Shown here: piece after piece, positions 1-13,100 of the stretch
How positions within the stretch are numbered: position 1 is the first letter of the stretch
Layout of the letters: every line of letters begins with the position of its first letter
From: Paramecium octaurelia
Lineage: Eukaryota; Ciliophora; Oligohymenophorea; Peniculida; Parameciidae
Direction: 5' to 3'
NCBI GenBank assembly: GCA_905182995.1
Contig: CAJJDP010000041.1
Coordinates: forward strand, 186,589 to 250,588
DNA: 64,000 nucleotides
The notes under the pieces: model-generated
The model's input: only the letters and a program-made list of their open reading frames with translations
What the model was told of the DNA's origin: nothing
Database searches by the model: none
Program-made: the position numbers and the translations under genes

Positions 1-266
1 ATACTCCTTCTAATATTGTTTCTCCGCTTCCAAATCCTTCTAACTCTACTCAGTCTTCACCTTATTTGCTCCTTAACTTTATGAACTATATTGCAATATC
101 TCTTAATCCTTCTTGCTCACCTCCTTTGTCAATAATTACAACTTTGTATTTAAGTAATTGATCTGATCTCATTAATCAATATTATTACTTTCTATTCATA
201 AACCTATTACATCAACTGAATTTCAGCCTGCTTCAACTCCTCCAAACGTGCAATCTCTGAGTTCAT
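1..266 (-). CDS. Coiled-coil protein, N-terminal part (gene runs off the left edge)
   Basis: An ATG at 266 opens a frame that reads MNSEIARLEELKQAEIQLMQ and then needs removal of a 26-nt intron (163-188, gtaata...cag). After it the frame continues to the window edge with Lys/Glu/Gln-rich, heptad-like sequence (for example KDLEAEKQYQKEY). TAA and TAG are read as Gln throughout. The composition indicates a coiled coil, but no family can be named from about 80 residues. The start lies 111 nt downstream of the stop of the CWF19-like gene on the same strand, typical compact ciliate spacing. Confidence 0.6.
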
Positions 267-376
267 CCTATCGTTATTTAAATTAAATTATATTTTTGAA
301 ATCCTTACTATTTTTCTCTTTTGATCATCTAGCACAAAAAAACAATTCAATATAAATTAAATATTCCTATTAATAC

Positions 377-1360
377 TCACTATTTTAACATCCTCGTCCA
401 ATCGTATGATTTCCATATTAATTAAAATGCGTCATTCTCTTATTTGGCTTCTTACTCAGTTCTTGGCTTTGGACTCAAAACATTTGATTTCTCGACACTC
501 AGAATCGATGCCAATATCTCTCTAGCAAAATTCGATGAAAAATTATTCTCATTCTCAATCACGTGAGCATATCCCAACTTTAAACTGAAATCAACATAAA
601 AATATGCAAATCCTTTTGGAATCTATTTCCTTATTCCTCCCTTATTCTTTTGAATTTCAATGATCTTTTTGTGAGTTGACCAGAATCCATCTAATTCATC
701 CATCCCTTGTTTGAAATATAAATTTAAATTAGCCTCCTTGCTAATCTTATATGGTATAGCAACACATTCAATAATAGCATGAGGAACATATTTAAACTTG
801 AAAGCATTCTCATAAAAGATGCACTCCAAGTTTGCCTTATCAAATGCTCCAACCAAACATTTTTAATAGTTTCTAATCTCTTCATAAGTCTCATCTTCTA
901 CATCTCTAATGCATTGAACATGCTCCATTGGCACTATTAATAAGTGAGTGTAAGCATTATAAAACCCTTTTAATAGCACAATTATGTATTACTTTGTTTT
1001 GGCAATACTAGCATCACATTGTTGCTTTGACTTAGAATGTAATATTGACTTAATTTCTCATTGCTCAAACAAAACTCGCATTCAGAAATCGCCTTCTATT
1101 ATTATCTTTGCTAAAACAGCATTTCGCCCTTCTTTTAATTTTCCTTATTCTTTTCCTACCTAGTTTTCTGATGGTCTGGTTGTTGATCATCATCCTCTAA
1201 GTCATCAAATTGTAGTCCCTTCTCCTTAATTCTTTGCTTGTGCAATTGATCATCCATGATTCTAACTTTCTCTATTAATCAACAATCAGTAATTACTCTA
1301 TCTAACAGGTTCCTCGATTTCATCTTCATACACCTTGCGTACTTTCACCCCTTTAAGCAT
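377..1360 (-). CDS. CWF19-like (CWF19L2-type) spliceosome-associated protein
   Basis: The frame starts at 1360 (MLKGVKVRKVYEDE), crosses introns of 25 nt (1272-1296) and 26 nt (967-992), and stops at TGA 377-379; removing both gives exactly 311 codons. The middle carries the CwfJ C-terminal domain 1 signature with a HIT-like region: CEFCLSNEK, then THLLIVPMEH, then LECIFYENA and the passage around WSTHKKIIE. CwfJ domain 2 follows (KGFAYFYVDFSLKLGYAHVIE) with WKSYDW near the end. CWF19 proteins act late in the spliceosome, in disassembly and lariat handling. The protein is shorter than animal CWF19L2, keeping essentially only the conserved C-terminal half. The family call is confident; the biochemical role is from family knowledge. 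Confidence 0.87.
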
Positions 1361-1819
1361 TTATATTAAAATAATAATAATATTGATATAGACAACCCAA
1401 GTTTCAATATTAAAAACATAGAATTAAGTTTACGAAGACGTAGTTTATAGGGGGATCAATAAAATATCCACATAGCTTTTGCCACTCTATTTATCACCCA
1501 TATTTAAAGACAATAAAGATGTATATTTGGAAAGTGTCCCAAAAAGATTGGAGATGAGATGTATAAGAGGTGAATAATTTTGAAGATGAGTCTGAAAATG
1601 AGGAACCTCTTAAGTGGTTACAATAATTAATGCAAATTAAATTGACATTATTTATTTTTGTTTGAAATTGTGATAACCAAAGTAAAAAGTATTGTAGAAA
1701 TTAAGGATTCAGTAGTAGTTGTTGAATAATGTAATTGGGATTAATAATTATTAAAAATGATTTATTTTATAATCCAATTTTGTATGTTAGAAATAATAAT
1801 ATATATTATATAATTTTAT
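1361..1819. other. Divergent intergenic region
   Basis: About 460 nt between the divergently transcribed CWF19-like gene and the MAP kinase gene, so it should hold both promoters. A short plus-strand stretch near 1575-1670 (ending at a TGA) looks mildly coding but has no convincing start or homolog. No other feature was recognised. Confidence 0.5.
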
Positions 1820-3501
1820 ATGTAACCATCATCGAAATAGCCACCTAAGGAGGATGAATAATGCTAGGTGGAGGATCATATACTGAAGAAGTTTGAATTG
1901 CTGGAATTTAAGGGGAAGGGAGCATACGGTGTGGTGTGGAAGGCAATAGATCGCAAAACAAAATAAATTGTGGCACTAAAGAAAGTAATGTTGTTTATTC
2001 AATTCAGATTTTCGACGCTTTTCACAATGCAACTGATTCGTAGAGAACATTCAGAGAAGTGATGTTTTTGGAGCAACTGAACAATCATGAAAACATAATT
2101 AAATTGACATCTGTCATAAAGGCAGAGAACAACAAAGATTTATATATGGTATTCGATTACATGGAGACAGATTTACATAAGGTAATAATGTACGATTGAG
2201 AAGTAGGTGATACGAGCGAATATCCTTGAGCCTATCCATAAGAAATATATCGTGTATCAAGTTTTAAAGGGTTTAAAATATCTGCATACTGGAGAATTGA
2301 TACATCGAGATTTGAAGCCTTCGAATTTGCTGATCAATTCAGAATGTAAAGTGAAAGTAGCAGATTTTGGATTGGCAAGGAGTGTAGCAAAACCAGATGA
2401 CAACACGAACCCAATTCTAACTGAATATGTAGCAACTAGATGGTATAGAGCACCTGAAATATTGTTGGGATCTCAATTTTATTCAAAGGCAGTTGACATG
2501 TGGAGTTTGGGATGCATTGTGGGAGAGATGATAGTTGGAAAAGCCATATTTCCTGGAACTTCCACTTTGAATTAGATTGAAAGGATAATAGAACTCTGTG
2601 GTCGACCAAAACCTGATGATATCGAAGCAATACAAGCACCATTGGCAGAACGAGTCTTGAACGAAATACATACACAAAAGAGGAAGAGTTTTGCTTAGTA
2701 TTTTTCTGCTGCCACAGAAGATGCTATTGATTTTCTCAGGTATATTATACAATATTTATGAATCTCATAGAAAAACGCTGGTTTACAATCCCAATAAAAG
2801 AATGACTGTAGAGTAGGCATTGGAGCATCGCTATATCAAGGAATTTAAGAATTCTGAAGATGAAACTAAGAGAGGTATTGGTATTAGTATTTTTAGACAC
2901 TCCTTTTGAAACATATATGGATGACAATCGCAAATATTCGATAAAAGAATACCAGAATTTTCTGTATAATCGCATAGTTTAAAAGAAGAGGAATGAATAT
3001 AAATCATCTTTGATTTTTAGAAACTAAAATAATGGGAGTGTCAATATTAGTGTTGATAAGTCCCCATCTCCAACTAAGAAGGATTCTTCTAATGTTAAGA
3101 AGGATTCAGAAACATCTAACATTGATAATGATTTTCAACACCCCAGTCGTGCTCTTCATCAGAAGTCTTAGTCCTACTCCTAAGGGTAGTTTATGCAGAG
3201 GAAAACTACATCACAGGAAGATATTTAGTTTTAGGTTTCGACTCACCAAAGTCCAACGTATAAGAAATAATAATAGATGTTTCCAATGGTCGATTCCAGC
3301 AGTCCAATTAATAAAGGCGGTAGAAAGTCCTCCTTGGATAAAAAGTTGCAGAATACCATGACTTCAGCTGTCATGTAGGCTACTCTGTCTCAATAATAAT
3401 TCTCAAGAAAAGGATCTTAAGGTTCTATATCAAAAACAACTGTTTTCAATAAATCCACTGTTAACACGCAATATAACTCCTTGTTTCAGAAAAAAAAATG
3501 A
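1820..3501 (+). CDS. MAP kinase of the ERK7/ERK8 (MAPK15) type
   Basis: The frame starts at ATG 1820 and crosses four introns: 1985-2007, 2182-2206, 2740-2770 and 2875-2896 (23, 25, 31, 22 nt). Removing them gives 527 codons to TGA 3499-3501. Kinase motifs in order are glycine loop GKGAYGVVWKA, VALKK lysine, catalytic loop HRDLKPSN, DFGLARS, activation-loop TEY, then VATRWYRAPE and DMWSLGC. The insert SDSQRTFREV-like region and the TEY motif with a short loop match the atypical ERK7/8 group rather than classical ERK1/2. The C-terminal ~200 residues are Ser/Gln/Lys-rich and unconserved, also typical of this group. In other ciliates and animals MAPK15 acts at basal bodies and cilia; that role is inferred here. 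Confidence 0.92.
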
Positions 3502-3558
3502 ACTTATTAAATATCTATATACCAAATTTATTATCTTTTAAAGATCATTAATATAATA

Positions 3559-4638
3559 ATGAAAATTAGCATTATTTTAGGTCTAATAAAGATAAAAAAG
3601 GAAAGAAGATAAATATAAAAGATATTGGACAACATCCATCCTGAAGAATAGCATTTCGCATCCAATAAATAAGAAGAAATCCTATATTACAATATTTACA
3701 TTCTGACCATCCTCCCTATTTTGAGGATATTAGAAATTGTGAAACACGCTCTAATTGAAAAATTTATCACAAAAATCCCAGCATTTCATCCCTTCACTAA
3801 ATAATAGGTTGAAGAGGAATCTTTGCATATTTTCAACGACTTCCTTGACTCTCTGTCTTAAAAAGGACAAATGAATGTCAACAAATATATACACAAAGTA
3901 ATCAAAAAATAAACCACGTATTAAGAAGCATTAAAGATGGCCACTTCTGCTAAGACTCTGTTAGTATAACCGAATGATTTCTAGAGACAATCTTCAATAT
4001 AAATGAAACATATCAATGGAAATGTGAAAGTCAAATCGAAGATGTCTGATTTTTATGAGAATACTGCAGACGATCATTTGCAAAGGAATATTGCAATGAA
4101 TAGGACCTTTGATTTACTTTACATTTTTATAGGAGATATACATTATCACAAATTACTAGAGGATCCAGATTATTTATACAACCAAATCTAACATATGAAT
4201 CCAGATTATTGGAAAACCAAATACACACCAATTATGCACAAAATAAGTGAATGCATTGATGAAGATTTGGAGGATTTCATTAAGTAAGATGATAAAAATC
4301 AGAATAAATAAGAATAATAATAATAGAAACAAGAGTATTGTTGTATATTAAGGGCAATTTGTTAATATGCAGTAGACTTATTGAAAAGTGTGAATGTGGC
4401 CACTCTGTATTATTACTCAGTTAAATATTCATTTCAAAAATTTGTAAACCGTTTGGATGGAGAGGAGGATTTACAGAGAATATTATATTTGACTTAGAAT
4501 CATAATAAGGAGAGGAATTACAAATAACATGTGAAAGACTTTTTGAGAGGACGTTCAAATTTCATTAAAGAGATGCGAAATAGGTGTTTGATTGATTAGG
4601 GAGAAAGAGAATTGATAAAAGTAATTTTAAATTTCTGA
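3559..4638 (+). CDS. Uncharacterised protein, ~359 aa
   Basis: An intron-less frame of exactly 360 codons runs from ATG 3559 to TGA 4636-4638. It is helical and charged with a Gln-rich stretch near residue 255 and a mixed hydrophobic N-terminus (residues ~1-70). Phrases such as LEDPDYLYNQ and NPDYWKTKY look like folded protein, but no family was recognised. The next ATG (ATG13-like gene) is only 16 nt after this stop. If a 19-nt intron (4621-4639, GTA...GAG) were removed the two frames would join, so a fused protein cannot be excluded. HORMA domains of ATG13 normally start the protein, so two genes are preferred. Confidence 0.6.
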
Positions 4639-4654
4639 GTTTTTTATTTATTTT

Positions 4655-5333
4655 ATGTTAAAACCACATAAAGTGTTGTTGCATGAGTTCGCTGAACTGA
4701 TATTGAATCAGAGAGTAGAGTAGAAACCCTCGAGTTTGAGACATTCGAATGTACTGAACTTGTGGCAGATCAAGGGAATATGGGTGAATGAGAATTCAGA
4801 TTTAAGATTGCAGCTCAATTTCTACATTTAGAAATGGAATACTAGGATTCTAGTTGAAGTTTGGGTCTTAGAAGTAATCATAACAAACGAGTAATAGAAC
4901 AACACTAAAAAGATAATTTAAGATGAGTGATCAGCAATTTAAGAAGACACAACGACTGGCTCTTTTGCAATCTAGGAGTATTCTAGGGATATTGGCCAAT
5001 CTCCCCCTATCTCAAGAAATCCCCTCATTTAATAAGCATATGAAAATTGCATACAATACTGAAAATAGTACAATCCCAACACATTTCCATACTATCAACT
5101 TTCCAGTCATCCCTTGTTCAAGTAAAAAGGTCACGTACTTGTACATGCAGGTTCATTACTAAAAAGAAATTATATTCTCTCCATAACCAAAATTAGCACA
5201 GAAACCATTCACTGAAAGAGAAGATGCTGAAATGAACACTTTGCATCAAATTCAAAAGAGTTTCAGAAATAGAACCAAGGCTTCTTCTTAGATAACTGAA
5301 ACTCTTGAATACATCATTTGCACTGTGAACTGA
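4655..5333 (+). CDS. ATG13-like HORMA-domain autophagy protein
   Basis: ATG 4655 to TGA 5331-5333 gives 219 codons after removing a 22-nt intron (4891-4912, gtaata...aag). The order of blocks fits the ATG13 HORMA fold: an N-terminal helix (KVLLHEFAELILNQRVEQK), a strand pair LQLNFYIQKWNTRILVEVWVLE, then a helix FKKTQRLALLQSRSILGILANLP and a strand region ending in VTYLYMQVHY. ATG13 is the regulatory partner of the ATG1/ULK kinase at autophagosome initiation. The protein ends soon after the HORMA domain and lacks a long disordered tail. The assignment rests on pattern resemblance, so it is good but not certain. Confidence 0.65.
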
Positions 5334-5376
5334 TAATTTACTATCTATATATTTGTATATAATAATTATTAACTGA

Positions 5377-7358
5377 ATGCACATTGATCCAACTCAGATG
5401 GTAAAGATTTCATTCTAAGCCTGCATTGTGATTTTCATTTCTTTAACATTTGCAGCAATTCTATTTGGTTAACCTGAAAAGTTGACAAGAGGCTTCGATC
5501 CAGATGGTAATTAGCATCATAATAAAAAGCAATTGCATGCGGTGCTGATTTTGGATCCAGAGATTATCCTTACATTTATTTTGGCAATCCTACACCTAAT
5601 ACTTTGCATTAAACCGTCTGTGTTAAATCCTGTCCTAAACCAGATCATAAAAACGGCAGTACATATACAAGTCATATCTTGTAGTGCCAAAACAATTAGA
5701 TTGCATGCCTAACTCTATTATTTAGTAATGTTAAGCTAAGTTCTCCATAGACCATCCAGAAACTTAATTTTTAATATATGATACCTTTGTTTATAAGGGA
5801 AACATTTGTATGCCTAGAAATTTAGCTTATTATGAGGCGATCAAAGAAATATCCACTCCACCTTCTAGATTAAGTAATACCAGTGATGTGTACTAGAATA
5901 AATGGATGCTCCTTATCTTTATACTCATTGCAGGCGTTGCCTCTAAATAATTACTCACATAACTGAAGGCAAATACTTAATATAGTGTTTGGGGCTTGAC
6001 ATTTGGACTATTCATTTTTGTGGGAACTCTGGGAGTTATTTTTGTTTCTTAAGCCAGAGATGCTATCGCCAATTCATTAGAAACTAATTCCATGTCTTCT
6101 TTTTAGGTGGATGAAGAATATATTTTGAAAATGAGTAATGTGCCAAATCCTATTAAAATGGTCATCTTATCTTTAATTTTTGTAATTCTAACATTTTATG
6201 GAGCTTATTTCTTATACAACAACTACGATCGAATCAAAGATCTGTCACAATTATTTGAATAGGTTGAAATATATATGGCTGATCATGAGTACCTATAAGA
6301 AGCATCTTACCCAATGATTTTGGTCCTTAATCTCTTTCTATTCTTAACCATCTATACCATTCTGTATACATTTATCAATATTTCTAATAGATCATTAAGA
6401 GCTTGTTTTGTGATTGATTTCTAATAAATTGGACCCTTTGAAAAAATCTAAGGAGGTGTTCTCTATTATTTCCAATTCTTGATAGTATTTTTCTTCTTTT
6501 GGGGAGTCCAAGTGATCTTTGGAATTAACAACTACATGGTTTCATCATCTTTGGTGCAGTGGATTCAAGTGGGTTATAATCAACAGTAAGATGTACAATA
6601 CAATCGAAATCAAGCTACACTTATTTTAACTAGATACTTTATGCAAGAAGCTTTCTATAACATTGGCAAAATAGCATTTGCTTCATTTCTCTTATTGATA
6701 TCTCCGCTTAAATTTATGTGCGATGCTATTAAGGATTGGGCTGTCAGGAGATAAAACTAGAAGTTTAGAAATTTACTTACTAAATGTTGCTGTCTGCCTT
6801 TTATTCAAATATACAAAAAAACCAGACAAATTGAAGAGGTTGTTTACATTGAGTAAGCGATCAATAGGAAGTATTGCATAACAATTAATGTCTGTTTTAA
6901 ATTCATCGAGGACTACTTGGAATTAAGATTAGAGGATTCAAACGCTGCTGAGCTTTTCGAATAACTAAGTATTTTCATTCATATAAGCTATAGGGAATAC
7001 TGTTGATTCATTTTTATTGATCATCAAAATATTTATTGCACTTCTTTGTGCCATCATTTGTAAGTTTCTTTTGATTTTCAATTACTTTTCAAATGATATG
7101 TACGAAACCAACCTCACTTCTTTAATAGCCGCTATCATAGGTTATTATGTTGCATCATTATATTTCTAAATATATTCGATTGTTCTATAAGGTTTGGGTT
7201 ATATTTATATAAGAACGATGAATATTTGTAAAAAGAACAATGAGAATTATGAAAGGAACTAATAAAAAAGAAGAGATACTGCATTTGAAGCATTTAAAAA
7301 CATTTATAAAGTATCTATATAGATCATATAACTCTTTAGGATTTCTCAGAAATTATGA
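5377..7358 (+). CDS. SLC44 choline transporter-like membrane protein
   Basis: ATG 5377 with introns of 23 nt (5517 region), 26 nt (5659-5684) and 25 nt (6969-6993) closes at TGA 7356-7358 with 636 codons. An N-terminal membrane helix (ACIVIFISLTFAAILFG) is followed by RGFDPD and a cysteine-bearing extracellular loop (ACGADFG, CVKSCPKP, DCMPN, GNICMPRN). About nine further hydrophobic helices and a cytosolic C-terminus rich in Lys/Arg follow. This loop-plus-helices plan is that of CTL/SLC44 proteins, which move choline or ethanolamine across the plasma or organelle membrane. Length matches the family. Substrate is not shown by the sequence. Confidence 0.82.
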
Positions 7359-7687
7359 TTCACTTTGAAAATAAGATTAAAAATTAGAAAACCAAAGACT
7401 AACTTCCTCATTGATAAAATATATGTTTTTAAATTATATATATTATCACTAAATTTTGTATAATAAATCTACATATCATTAAAAGTGTAAATTAATAAAT
7501 AAGTATGAAGTAGTTATAGAAAGAGTGAAATAAATTTAATACTTAAAATATAACTTTCCATCTTGTAGAACAAAAACAATTTAGTTTTTTCAATATAACT
7601 AAATCTTATAATATATTTAAAGCATTTATTATCAAAATTATTATAATATAGTTTGGACATACCTCATATTGAGAATTAATATAATTA

Positions 7688-9693
7688 ATGAATTCAAAAC
7701 CGAGAAGTATATTTGAAATTTTGGATGAACACTTGTAGGAGTTAGATCAAGAAGATGAAGATGAAGAGAATGAAATAATACAAATTGAAAATATAAAAAA
7801 TTATGATTAAGGTCAAGAATCAAAATAATAAGATAAGTCTAAACCAATAGCAAGAACAAAGGATCTAATCAAATGGGAAGATATCAACAAATTAGATGAG
7901 GAAGAGGATGATTTGTTTGAAATTTAAGAAGCACCAGAAGAGAGTGTTGTGTCCTAAGTCAAAGATAATGAAAATTTTAATTTTGATTATGAAATACCAG
8001 TCCTAATGTTGGATGATGATAGCCAAATAAGTCAAGGGAAAAAAATTAAATTAGCTGGTTTAAATAATTACATTAAATCTAAAGAAAAGGAAAGGTAGTA
8101 GGTTGAAGAAAATTTTTAAAGAATTGTTTAACAAAAGGCTGAAGAATTAATTCAAGAATAAAAAAAGGAGGAATTGATGAAAAAGATATAAAAGCAAAGT
8201 ATTCCTTCTAAATTGCAATAGAAAGTCTAATCACTATTTTAACAAGTCGATTATGAAGCCAATCCAATAAAGGTAACTGCTTAATAAAGTATTACTAATT
8301 CAACAAATACCCCTTCTTTAACTAAAAAAAAATAAAATGATAACGAGCAAGTGAGTAAATTAAAGGAAGAAATATTGAATCTCAAAAACCTAATAAATGA
8401 CTATAAGTTACGCTACAATCAAGATTAAGATTTAATTAAGACTCTTAGAGTAACTATTCAAAAAGGGGACACTAATCAATCACGAACAAGTTGTTCAACT
8501 AAAGCTAGCAAAACAGATGATTTAATTTATGAAAACGAGCAATTGAAATAGGATATGATTACTTTAAAATAGCAACATTAAAAAGAAATTGAATCATTGA
8601 AATAGTAATTATCAAGAGTGTAGAAGATATAAGTAGGATGTCAATAGAGATAATAGAAGGATCAAGTAATACCAGATAAAACTAAAGAAGAAATTACTAA
8701 GTTATAAGCAGAAAAAGCCTAATAGGGTTCAGATTTCAGAAATAAATTAAATGAAGCTACTCTAAAAATATAATAAAAGGATTAGGAATTAGAAAAATTA
8801 AAAAAATAAATTAAGACTATGTAAGAATAAAAAGAATAACCAGATAAACAATAAATCGTAATTGAAGATCTAAAATAATAAATATCAAAGCTTAATCAAT
8901 AGATTGAAGAAGTAAAATAGAAGTACTTGTTTGATAATTAAATTAAACTATTATTCCCTAAATAATAAGAAAATGTTTTAGCTGTTCTGAATATCTTTTA
9001 CAAATTAGAAAACACTAAAAATGCAATCAATCTTGTAAAAACTAGATTAAATAAGGGATTTACTTATGTTTACTCAAAAATATACAATGTCTACAAATGG
9101 GTTAAATAAATGATTAAATTTAAGTGGACCAATTAAGTTGTACATCATCCTGATAATTAACAACTTTTAAAAGAAGCTATTTAAAAGATAAGAACTAATC
9201 CTACAGTTTTAGAAACTGAAAATTAAAAATTAACAAAAACATTGATCTAGTTAAGTTAAGAGAACAAGGAACTTTAAGAAAAGTTATAATCATTATAAAC
9301 ACAATACAATTAGAAGATAGAAATCTATGGTTAATTAGATGAATTAGTTAGAGTCGATAAAATATAATTAGCAAATCAATTAATGATGCGTGTTCTGAAA
9401 AAAGAAGCTGAAGATAGAAATAATGATTAGTAAATAGAATACCCTGAATTATAAATAGTTAAAGTATTCAAATTAAAAATATTTAGAAATATGCTGAGTT
9501 GATCATGTAATCAACTCTTCCTCAAAATCAAAAGTCAAAATCACCAAAACTGGATAAAAACACTAAACCTGTTGCATCCCTATAAGGAATCAATAATAAA
9601 TAGGTCTCCATAGCAGTTACAAAATGTGGACACATTGACAGGCACCAAAAAAGAGATTAAAAGCCTACTAAAGGTTAATATTATAATAAATGA
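7688..9693 (+). CDS. Long coiled-coil protein, ~660 aa
   Basis: ATG 7688 to TGA 9691-9693 gives 661 codons after removal of one 23-nt intron (9464-9486). The N-terminus is acidic (runs such as DQEDEDEENE), the centre (residues ~150-430) is strongly heptad-like and rich in Lys, Gln and Glu, and a hydrophobic-aromatic stretch (FTYVYSKIYNVYKWVKQ) sits near residue 460 before a second coiled coil. The tail is basic. Many glutamines are TAA/TAG codons. No enzymatic motif is present. A structural protein of the cortex, cilium or membrane contact sites is possible, but the family is not recognised. Confidence 0.72.
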
Positions 9694-10186
9694 ATGATAA
9701 ACCTTTTTAATTTAATTATGTTTACATTTAGTAATGCAATTATTATTAAAGATAACATTTCAACTAAATCAAATCAAATAACTCCTAAACTATTGATTTA
9801 ATTTAAAATATAAAGGTTAACTCTTAAAAACAATGAGTTACTTCAATAATAATAAGTATTTGATGAAGAAATCTATTAATCCTTAGAAATTAACAAAAGT
9901 ATAAATAGTTTTCTCTCCGTCCTTTAATTGCTTTTTAAATAAAAAAGGAAGTGTTTTACTATTGTTTATAATTTGTATACAATTATGAATCTATAATATC
10001 ATAATTTCAATAACTTAAAACAATTCAATATATGAAAGGAAGAAAGAAAAGTAAAAATGAAATTTATAAAGTAAAGTTGTGAATTATTTAATTTTTTTTC
10101 ACCTTGAAATTATTATACAAATTATAATATAACAATATAAACAGAATTATGGTGTGAAATAGTTAATTTAAATTTTCGCCAATAAA
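9694..10186. other. Convergent intergenic region
   Basis: About 490 nt between the ends of the convergent coiled-coil and TPR genes. A 51-codon frame starting near 9830 (MSYFNNNKY...) is open in code 6 but has a hydrophobic, biased tail and no neighbour support. With only one stop codon in AT-rich DNA this length is expected by chance. No RNA gene or repeat was seen. Confidence 0.45.
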
Positions 10187-13100
10187 TCAACTATTACTAT
10201 GATTGAATGATTTGTAATTAGAATTCTGAAAAAATTCTTTTATAATTTCGTGTTTATCCTGCTTTGTATTTTCTTTCTGATTGTTGATGGTTGCTTATTC
10301 TAACAAATATACGAGTAAAACTACCCTTATGAATACGATAATTTTTATTTTCAGGATTTTTCTATATTGCAATATCATATTATGCTTATGCTTCAGTTAT
10401 ACGATTTAATGTGATTAGCGTATTTGCTATTTCAAAATTATTAATACCTTTATAATAATAGAGATCAGAACAACTAGGGTTTCTTAAAATTGCCTAATCA
10501 TAATAGTATAGGGCTTCTTATAAAAGATCCATTTAGTGTAATGTAAATGCTGCTCAAATAGTTATTTGTTATTTACCTTTATTAAAATAAAATTGGTAGA
10601 ATTCAGGATATTTCTAAATAGCTATATCAAAATTTTTTAATGATTCTTCAAAAAGGTCCATTTTAGCTAGAGCAATTGCTAATATTTATGAGATTTATTA
10701 TGCCTTTATTGTTGTAGAATTTTGCATTATCTGAATCATTTTAAATAGCAAGATCAAAAAATCTTAATGCTTCTTAAAATTTTTGCATTTCTATTAAAGT
10801 AATTGCTTTTATGAAATTTAGGTTAATTTTACCTTTATTTTGATAGTACTCTGAATTTTCAGGGTTCTTCTCTATAGCTAAATCAAAATATTTTAATGCT
10901 TCTTCATTTAGATTCTGTTTGGTTAAAGAATTGGCTGTTCTTAAATAAAAAAAAACCTTTATTATGATAATACTCTGAATTTTCAGGATTTCTCTATATG
11001 GCTAAATCATAATATTATAAGGCTTCCTCATATTTGTTTTAATGAGCTAAAACATTTGCTATTATATTATATATTAGATTATACCCTTATTATGATAAAG
11101 ATCTGAGTATTCAGCATTAATACTAATGGCTAAATCAAATTATTATAAGGCTTATTCATATTAATTTAATTTACTTAGAGCAATTCCTATTAAATAATAC
11201 ATTTGACTAATACCTTTATTATTATAAAACTTTGCATTTTTTTGATCTCTTTCAATTGCATAATTATAATATTTTAATGCTTCATTTAAAGAATTCAATT
11301 CTTCTAAAATCATAGCTACCCAATAAATATCAAATATTTACCTTTATGGTAATAAAATGTGGCATTTTCTGGACATCTCTGAATAGCATAAGTATAATAT
11401 TCCTAAGCCTCTTAAAAACGATTTAATGTAATTAAAGTATTTGCTGGAAAAGTATATTATATATGATAAAACCTTTCTGATTGTAGAATTATGGATTTTC
11501 TGGGTTTTTTTAAATTGCAATTTCAATTTATTCTAAGGCTTCATTAAAGCGTTACAATTTTTTTAAAACAATAGCTATTATTATTACTATATATTAACAT
11601 TTATTATAGTAATTTTCTGGATTTTCAGAATTTTTTTAAATTGCATAATCATAATATTCTAATGCTTCTTAATAACGATTCAATTTAATTAATGCACTTG
11701 CTTAAAAAAGTATATTTATTTTCTAATACCTTTGTTACTGAAAAATTCAGAATTTTCCGGAGCTTTTTATATAGCTTTTTCATAATATATTAATGCCTCA
11801 TCAATTCTATTTAACTCTTCTAGAGCAAAAGCTATTAAGTAATATATAAATATAATTGATGCCTTTTTCGCCATAATGATCAGGATTATCAGAGTTATTT
11901 TAAATAGCAATTTCAAATTACTCCAAAGCTTCTTCTTAGCGGTTCAAGGCGATTAAAGCAAATGCTTTTAAATAATATTGTGTGTAATTTTTTACCTTTC
12001 TAAGAATAATAATCAGACTTTGTAGGATCTTTTGAAATAGCTAAATCACAATTTTGTAATGTTTCTTGAAACCGATTCATTTTAAATAAAGACATAGCTG
12101 CTCAATAAGTAGTTGATTTTACATAAACAGTAATATAAATCGGAATTTTAAGGATTTATTTTGATAGCTTAATCTAAATATTCTAATGCTTCTTCAAAAC
12201 GGTTTAAATGGGCTAAAATACTGCCTATACAATTTTCTTCATTTTTACCTTTAAGGTAATATTGGTCAAAAAATTCAGGGTTTCTTTAAATAGAATAATC
12301 ACAATTTTCTAATGCCTCTTCATAACTGTTCATTTAACATAAAGTTAAAGCTAAGTATTATTTTTCAGTACCTTTATAATTATACTACTCCGAGTTTTCA
12401 GGATTTTTTTCAATCGCTTAATTATAACATTCTAATGCTTCTTAATAACGATTCAATAAATGTAAAGAAAATCCTATTCAATTATTTGTTTGATTGTTAC
12501 CTTTTTATCTATAATTATCACCATTTTATGGATTTATTTAAATAGCGCGTTCAGAGTGTTCTATCGCCTCGTGAAATCTATTCATTTTTTGTAAAGTATT
12601 TGCTACCAAATTTATAGCATTATTACCTTAAACTTTAAAATATATTTCTTTTTCTGGATTTCTCTAAATAGCAGCAGTGCCATATTTTAATGCTTATTCA
12701 TACTCTTTACATTCAATTAAAGTATTTGCTTATTAATTTTATAAATGTTTATACCTTTATTATTATAATATTCTGAATTTTCGGGATCAATTGAAAGAGC
12801 TTTTTCATAATGATTTAATGCTTCTTCAAATCTTTTTAATTAGGCTAACGTATTTGCTGTAAAAGTTTAACTGAAAATTCATACCTTTATTGTTATAATA
12901 ATCTGCGTATTTAGGATTTTTTTTTATTGCATAATCATAATATTGTAATGCTTCGTCTAAACGATCCAATTCATGTAGAACACTTGCTGCTCAATAATAA
13001 TGGATTTATCATACCTTTATTATTGTAATAATCTGCATTATTACGATCTTTCGAAATTGCAAAATCATAATATTCTAATGCTTCTTAAAAACGATTCATT

